A stretch of 46,545 nt of DNA. Source: CAYQPF01 sp964419225. Its GTDB lineage: Bacteria > Cloacimonadota > Cloacimonadia > Cloacimonadales > CAYQPF01. The position numbers and the translations under genes are program-made. Positions 40,912-46,545 of this stretch are shown piece after piece. Positions within the stretch are counted from its first letter, which is position 1, and every line of letters starts with the position of its first letter. The stretch is taken from NCBI GenBank assembly GCA_964419225.1, contig CAYQPF010000021.1, positions 1 through 46,545 on the forward strand, given 5' to 3'. The notes under the pieces are model-generated. The model made no database searches, was not told the DNA's origin, and was given only the letters and a program-made list of their open reading frames with translations.

Positions 40912-43900
40912 ATGAGAAAACAGGTGCTACTGTTGACAATGTTGATTATATTTGGAGTACTCTCCGCTAACAATGTTGTTGTCAATCAGAATGTAAACAA
41001 GGAACAATTTGTTCTGTCTCAGAGTAACAATAGTTTTTTAGAAATTGAGTTCAATTTAAAGTCATATTTAGATGAAGTTAAGCAAGAGGGCGGTAAAACT
41101 TATCACAGGTATTCACAACCAGGTGGAGGTAGTTTATTACAAGCTGGCTTTCCTGATTTACCTACATTCTCAACAAGTATAGCCATACCCCAAAATGCTC
41201 AATTAACTTCTGAAGTAATCACAGCAGATTATGAGACTATCAGAAATGTAGAAGCATATCCTTTTCAGGGGATAGCTGAAGACAATAAACTTCCTTTGGC
41301 ATTTGTAAAGAATGCCGAGTATTATAGCAGGGGTGGAGATTTTCCTGCTCAGAAGGTTGTTGTAGGAGAAGCTTCTATAATCAGAAACCTCAGAGTGAGT
41401 AATATCTCATTCCAGCCATTTATTTACAATTCCCAGAAGAAAGAATTATACGTTTACAAGAACATAAAAATAAGAGTTAATTTTAACACATCCATTTTTT
41501 CGGGTTTTAGTTTGCTTCAGGTAAAATCAAGAGTTTTTGAACAAATGTTCAGCAGCTTAATTTTAAATCAGCAACAAGTAAGGGATGAAGCAATTCCTTA
41601 TCAGCAGCCCAGCATACTGATCATTTATAACAATGCCACCGGATTAACTAATTTACCGACATTAGTAAATCAATTAGCCTTATGGAAAAGACAGAAAGGA
41701 TATTATGTCGGAGTTGCTACAACTACAGATGCGGGAACAACAACAACATCAGTCAAAGCATATATTCAAAGTTGTTACGATACTTGGGCAAATCCGCCGG
41801 AATATGTGGTTTTAATTGGCGATGCCGGGCCATCTGATGCCATTAAAATCCCGACCTATGCTCTGAATTACGGCTACAGTTCATATGTAGGTTATGGAGA
41901 TTATCCCTATACCCATTTAGCGGGGACAGACTTACAGGGTGATGTTATTATTGGCAGATTGTCTATTGCATCAGAAGCCCAAATGGCTACAATAAATAAT
42001 AAGATCAAACTTTCTGAACGTAATCCCTACATGACAGATACAACCTGGTACAAAAAGAGTTTACTGGTGGGAGAAACATCCAGTTCCGGCAATTCTTGTA
42101 TAGATACTAATCATTTTATTAAGGATATGATGCTGGATTACAACAGTGCATACACATTTACAGAATATTATGGTCCAACATCCAGTTTTAATGCCAGCCA
42201 ACTTGACACAGCTTTAAACACCGGGACCATCTTCTTCAACTACCGTGGCTGGATAGGCATGAATGGCTGGGGTACTACTAATATTGCAGGACTTACCAAC
42301 GTGAATAAGTTATTCAATGCTGTGATCTTAACCTGCGACACTGGCAACTTTTACGGCTCAAGCCGAATAGAAGCATTAGTTACAGCAGGTTCTTCTTCAA
42401 CACTTAAAGGCGGTTTCACAGGTATTGGTTTGTCCACATCAGGCACACATACCGGATTCAACAATTGTCTTGATCTTGCGATATTTAATGGCATCTATGC
42501 AAATGGTCTTAGAAATATGGGATCAGCTATGCTGTTTTCCAAACTCTATTTCCACCAGGTTTATGGCAATTCAAATCCCATAATGGACAATACCTTCTGC
42601 CAGTGGATGAATTTAATGGGTGATCCGTCCATGGATATTTTGCTTGATACACCGAAGGATATGTCTATAACATACAACACCACAGTTTATAATGGAACAA
42701 ACTCTGTTGATTTTAATGCTAAAAATGCTCCGGGAGTTTTTATAAAAGATGTCTGGATTTCCTTGTATAATGATGCCGGAACAATAGTTTCCAGTGGATA
42801 TACGGATGTAAATGGAAATATAACTTTGAGTATTCCTCAGAACGTTACAGGTAATGTAACTGTTACGGCGACAAAACCGGAATATATGCCGTATAATGGT
42901 ACACTTACTGTGGCAACTACGGGCTCGGTAGCGTATAGTTCATCTACAATCAGCGATGATAATACAGGCGGATCAACCGGGAACAGCAATGGGATTTTAA
43001 ATCCGGGTGAAACAGTTGAACTCAGAGTTTTTCTGATGAATTATACGGCAGCCACTGCTAACTCTGTTACCGCAACACTCAGCACCAGTGATCCATATAT
43101 AACAATTACAGATAATGCTGAAACTTTCGGAAATATTCTGAGTGGAGCAACAACAGGTACTGTTGATGACTTTGACATTGTTATAGCCGGCAATTGTCCG
43201 GATAAAAGAAATGTGACCTTTACTCTTACAGTCCAAAGTGGAACTTCTACCTGGACTTCACAGTTTACTCTTCAGGTCAGATCAACTGATCTTGATGTAG
43301 TCAGTTATACTGTAGTGGATGGGGGGAACGCACTTTTGGATATTGGCGAAACAGCCAATATCAAGGTTTTACTGGCCAATAATGGCACTGTTAATGGAAC
43401 AGCTATAAATGCCAAGTTGAGAAGCTCATCGAACCTGATAACAGTAACAGATTCTTTAGGAACATTTGGGACGATAAATGCCGGTTCAAGTGTAAATTTG
43501 TCTGATTATTTCGGGGTTAGATGCAATACAGTCGCTCTCCCTGGCTCAATTTATTCTCTGGAGTTATATTTGTATAATTCCACAGGCTACAGTGAATCAG
43601 AACATTTTAATATAACCGTAGGTATAACCAATCTTACAGATCCTATGGGTCCAGGCTACGCTGACTATGTTTGCTATGATAGCGGAGATATTGGTTATGA
43701 AGATTGTCCGACCTATCAGTGGGTTGAGATTGATCCTACTTTAGGCGGATCCGGAACCAACACCGGATTAACAGACAGTGGTGAAAATGCCGATATGACT
43801 CTATCGATGGCTATGCCTTTTACTTTTAGTTTTTATGGTATCAGTTATTCAAATATCAGCATTTGCAGCAACGGTTGGGTTTCTTTTGGCGTAACTGATG

Positions 43901-46545
43901 TTCACGAATTCAGAAACAGAACTCTGCCTGGTGCAGCAAGTCCCGCACCGATCATAGCGGCTTTCTGGGATGATTTAAGAATTGGAACCGGTAGCGGTGT
44001 TTATACTTATTATAGTGAAGCGACTCATACTTTTATCATTGAATGGTCAAAAACTTCAAATATGTATAACGGAACAGCTGAAGAAACTTTCCAACTATTA
44101 CTTTATGATCCTGCCTTCTATGAAACATCAAATGAAAACGGAATGTTCAAAATTCAATATAAAACGATCAGCAATATCGATTATGCCGGAGATGCTGCCA
44201 CAGAGCATTTCCAGTATTGTACTGTAGGTATTCAGGATCATACATCCCAAAACGGTATGCAATATACATATAACAATGAGTATCCAACCAGTAATAAAAC
44301 ATTGACGAACAGCATGGCTCTTTTGTTTACAGGCAAACCTGAAGTTCTGGCCGGTGCCGTTTTATCAATAAATGGAACAACTGATAATGATGAAAATGGA
44401 AATGGATATATTGAACCTGGTGAAGCAATCAATCTGGGAATCAGACTTTCTAACAGAGGTTTGACAACTGCTACCAATGTTAATGCAACCCTGACAACAA
44501 GTGACGGGAATATTACCATTCTCAGCAATAGTTCAGCCTATCCTGCTATTGCCAGTGGTGGAGCAGAATCAAATTATAACTATTTTTCCTTTAAACCTGC
44601 AGTCAGCTGTGCCAATGGTTATCTTCTGAATTTTACTTTAAACATAACTTCAGATCAGGGCTCCTGGACAAAAACCTTCAGTTTGACCGTTACAAAACCA
44701 GGCATTCAATTAGCTTCCTATTTGATAAATGATTCTGCCGGCAATAATAATGGTGTTGCTGATCCTGGAGAACAAATCAAACTTGTTTTAAACTTGAAAA
44801 ACAATACAAATATGGATGATAAAGATATAGTCGCAACCATTTCTTCGACTTCAGCTTATGTCACGATTCAAACTACAAGCAATAGTTATGGAACCATCAG
44901 AGCGAATTCAAATTTGCAGAAAGTATATAATCTGACAATTTCCGCATCTGCAACAAGTACTACCACAATCCCCATAACTGTAAATATTTCAGGATCAAAT
45001 ATCACTGCCGAAACTGCATCTATAACCCTGACTGTCAGCACTTCACCGGCATTGATCAATCAGAATTTCACTGCTGGTCTTCCAGCTGGATGGGGTGCAG
45101 ACTCTAATCTGGAAAATTGGAGCGTTAATGCCAGTGCTTATGCCGGAGGAACATCTCCTGAACTTAGATTTGACTGGAATCCGAACTTTACCGGGACATC
45201 CAGAATGATCACTAATGTCATGAACCTTTCCGGTGCAACTAATGCCACCATGGCTTTCAAATATTATGTTGATTGGTATGCAAGTACGTTCACCCTGGGT
45301 GTAGCTTACAGATCAGAAGGTGGTGCCTGGACTCCTCTCTGGACTACAACTCCTACTACCAATGTGCCTTCAACTAATGTTTCATTCGCTATTCCTGATA
45401 ATGTTATTTCTCTGACCGATTTACAACTCTGTTGGTACTTTGATGGCTACTCTTATAATATTGACTACTGGTATGTAGATAATATCATCATGAGTGCTAC
45501 TACCGGAAATATAGGTTCTATATCAGGGTTGATTACCTTAGCAGGAAGTACTACAAGTGTAACGAATACAACTGTTACTGTCGGGAATTATACTGCAAGC
45601 CCTGCTGCAAATGGGCAATACACTCTCTATTTGACTCCTGGTACTTATTCCAATCTTACTTCATCTTTACCGTACCATACTCCGGATACCGCCTATCAAA
45701 ACCTCACGGTAGCGAATGGTTCAAGTACAACAGGCAAAAACTTTACCCAAACCTACCTCACTCCACCTGCCAATCTCACTAAGACTTTTACCGGAGGAAC
45801 AAATGTTACTCTCAATTGGAGCCAGCCGGCAAGAGTTGATAATACTGTTGGTATAAGATCAAACAATGTCAGACATGAAAGAATTACTCCTTTACGCTAC
45901 AGAATCTACAAACAAACAAACTCGTATAACTATTCCTTCGAAGATAGTACAACCAGTTTAACCTATAATACAACAGTTACTCCGGGAGCAAATTACCGTT
46001 ATTATGTAACTGCAGTATATTCCGGGGGAGTCAGCGACAGTTCCAATGTCCTGAATTTCAACTCTTTCAATCTACCGCCTTATGTTCAGATCCCAATCGA
46101 TAACTTCAGTTTCAATGAAGATATTCCCAATAGTACAATCAATTTGACAACCGTATTCGCAGATTATGATAATACTACTTTATCCTACTCCAATTCCGGG
46201 AATACAAATATTGGTGTATCTATCACCAATGGCATTGTAACTCTCACTCCAGTCTTAAATTGGACAGGAAGTGAAACCATCACTTTTACAGCAACCGACA
46301 ATTTGAATCAAACATCCTCTGAAAGTGTTACTATAACCGTAAATCCACTTAACGATGCTCCATTGATTAATCTTCCAGCCAGTTTTACTACTGCCGAAGA
46401 CACTCCTTTGGTTGTTGATTTCACACCATACCTGAGTGATGTTGATAACACTATTAATAATCTGACTCTGAGTTTCAGTGGAAATGTAAAAATTACTCCT
46501 TCTATTAATGGAAAGATAGTAACTCTCACTCCTTTTGCAAACTGG
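40912..46545 (+). CDS. Giant secreted C25 (gingipain-like) peptidase family protein with tandem Ig-type domains, 3'-truncated by the window
   Basis: The frame is open from ATG 40912 to the last base, 1878 codons without a stop. Signal peptide MRKQVLLLTMLIIFGVLSA; gingipain-type propeptide (PDLPTFSTSIAIPQNAQLTS, VVVGEASIIRNLRVSNISFQ); C25-like domain about 215-560 (QQPSILIIYNNATGLTNLPT, VVLIGDAGPSD, GDVIIGRLSIAS). The catalytic Cys is in ILTCDTGNF (Cys475). Where gingipains have N-Y-x-G-H-G, this has FNYRGWIGMNGWG (Trp447), so the usual catalytic His is missing. After it come Ig-like repeats with NGILNPGETVEL and GYIEPGEAINLG starts, a SNGWVSFG domain, a choice-of-anchor J-type domain (FTAGLPAGWGADSNLENWSV), fibronectin-III-like and cadherin-like repeats. 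The C-terminus with any sorting signal lies beyond the window. Confidence 0.88.
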   Translation, partial: MRKQVLLLTMLIIFGVLSANNVVVNQNVNKEQFVLSQSNNSFLEIEFNLKSYLDEVKQEGGKTYHRYSQPGGGSLLQAGFPDLPTFSTSIAIPQNAQLTSEVITADYETIRNVEAYPFQGIAEDNKLPLAFVKNAEYYSRGGDFPAQKVVVGEASIIRNLRVSNISFQPFIYNSQKKELYVYKNIKIRVNFNTSIFSGFSLLQVKSRVFEQMFSSLILNQQQVRDEAIPYQQPSILIIYNNATGLTNLPTLVNQLALWKRQKGYYVGVATTTDAGTTTTSVKAYIQSCYDTWANPPEYVVLIGDAGPSDAIKIPTYALNYGYSSYVGYGDYPYTHLAGTDLQGDVIIGRLSIASEAQMATINNKIKLSERNPYMTDTTWYKKSLLVGETSSSGNSCIDTNHFIKDMMLDYNSAYTFTEYYGPTSSFNASQLDTALNTGTIFFNYRGWIGMNGWGTTNIAGLTNVNKLFNAVILTCDTGNFYGSSRIEALVTAGSSSTLKGGFTGIGLSTSGTHTGFNNCLDLAIFNGIYANGLRNMGSAMLFSKLYFHQVYGNSNPIMDNTFCQWMNLMGDPSMDILLDTPKDMSITYNTTVYNGTNSVDFNAKNAPGVFIKDVWISLYNDAGTIVSSGYTDVNGNITLSIPQNVTGNVTVTATKPEYMPYNGTLTVATTGSVAYSSSTISDDNTGGSTGNSNGILNPGETVELRVFLMNYTAATANSVTATLSTSDPYITITDNAETFGNILSGATTGTVDDFDIVIAGNCPDKRNVTFTLTVQSGTSTWTSQFTLQVRSTDLDVVSYTVVDGGNALLDIGETANIKVLLANNGTVNGTAINAKLRSSSNLITVTDSLGTFGTINAGSSVNLSDYFGVRCNTVALPGSIYSLELYLYNSTGYSESEHFNITVGITNLTDPMGPGYADYVCYDSGDIGYEDCPTYQWVEIDPTLGGSGTNTGLTDSGENADMTLSMAMPFTFSFYGISYSNISICSNGWVSFGVTDVHEFRNRTLPGAASPAPIIAAFWDDLRIGTGSGVYTYYSEATHTFIIEWSKTSNMYNGTAEETFQLLLYDPAFYETSNENGMFKIQYKTISNIDYAGDAATEHFQYCTVGIQDHTSQNGMQYTYNNEYPTSNKTLTNSMALLFTGKPEVLAGAVLSINGTTDNDENGNGYIEPGEAINLGIRLSNRGLTTATNVNATLTTSDGNITILSNSSAYPAIASGGAESNYNYFSFKPAVSCANGYLLNFTLNITSDQGSWTKTFSLTVTKPGIQLASYLINDSAGNNNGVADPGEQIKLVLNLKNNTNMDDKDIVATISSTSAYVTIQTTSNSYGTIRANSNLQKVYNLTISASATSTTTIPITVNISGSNITAETASITLTVSTSPALINQNFTAGLPAGWGADSNLENWSVNASAYAGGTSPELRFDWNPNFTGTSRMITNVMNLSGATNATMAFKYYVDWYASTFTLGVAYRSEGGAWTPLWTTTPTTNVPSTNVSFAIPDNVISLTDLQLCWYFDGYSYNIDYWYVDNIIMSATTGNIGSISGLITLAGSTTSVTNTTVTVGNYTASPAANGQYTLYLTPGTYSNLTSSLPYHTPDTAYQNLTVANGSSTTGKNFTQTYLTPPANLTKTFTGGTNVTLNWSQPARVDNTVGIRSNNVRHERITPLRYRIYKQTNSYNYSFEDSTTSLTYNTTVTPGANYRYYVTAVYSGGVSDSSNVLNFNSFNLPPYVQIPIDNFSFNEDIPNSTINLTTVFADYDNTTLSYSNSGNTNIGVSITNGIVTLTPVLNWTGSETITFTATDNLNQTSSESVTITVNPLNDAPLINLPASFTTAEDTPLVVDFTPYLSDVDNTINNLTLSFSGNVKITPSINGKIVTLTPFANW

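Noticed and set aside
1..46545. CRISPR array
   Set aside because: No regularly spaced identical repeats of 23-47 bases were seen; all repeats are degenerate tandems, hairpins or two-copy elements, and no cas-like gene is present.

Overview
The window looks like a chromosomal segment from an FCB-group bacterium, most likely a Candidatus Cloacimonadota-type organism. Three things suggest this: large secreted proteins ending in an NYPNPFNPST-type FlgD-like/type IX sorting domain (35134-37434, 15184-17646), a very large C25-like peptidase with tandem Ig-type domains running off the right end (40912-46545), and the NtrYX, SppA, RecR and CHASE2-cyclase gene neighbourhoods. The phylum is an inference; no rRNA or tRNA gene is present to test it.

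Layout. (1) 1-2.16 kb: sulfur metabolism, with the tail of a cysteine desulfurase and a cysteine-synthase-family enzyme closed by a strong terminator. (2) 2.2-23.5 kb: an accessory region with many defence-type genes. It holds a TOTE-type primase-helicase; a compact structured RNA candidate with its own promoter and terminator; a decayed nuclease-like gene; a 32-codon remnant of a second helicase copy; a 2094-residue Cap4-nuclease/STAND protein with an overlapping small partner; a three-gene HEPN-like / unknown / SecB-like operon; a secreted beta-helix protein; Rhs remnants with one toxin tip and candidate immunity genes; a Schlafen/AlbA_2-type ATPase; and a DUF1016 (YhcG-type) nuclease remnant. 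No transposase or integrase is visible. (3) 23.6-30.5 kb: minus-strand housekeeping and envelope genes: a secreted glycosyltransferase-like protein, SppA, and the DUF4390-NtrY-NtrX operon. (4) 31.0-33.5 kb: recR-ribE-lipoprotein, tightly packed on plus. (5) 33.6-46.5 kb: a TPR protein with an orphan histidine-kinase DHp helix, an M23 peptidase, a FecR-like/CHASE2-adenylate-cyclase pair with a near-consensus promoter, and the giant C25-like protein.

How genes work together. The desulfurase and cysteine synthase would make and mobilise cysteine sulfur. DUF4390-NtrY-NtrX is an envelope-sensing two-component module whose sigma-54 activator overlaps its kinase. The FecR-like and CHASE2-cyclase genes overlap by ATGA and probably form an envelope-to-cAMP signalling pair. 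The STAND gene and its partner overlap by 131 bases and are probably co-translated. In the HEPN-X-SecB operon all three genes touch or nearly touch, which fits a toxin-antitoxin-chaperone logic.

The most unusual non-coding signals are short degenerate tandem tracts that supply the stop codons of several unrelated genes, a three-hairpin element present in three copies, and a mosaic intergenic repeat whose two halves have different relative orientations at its two sites. Calls rest on reading the sequence and motif recognition; no database search was run.
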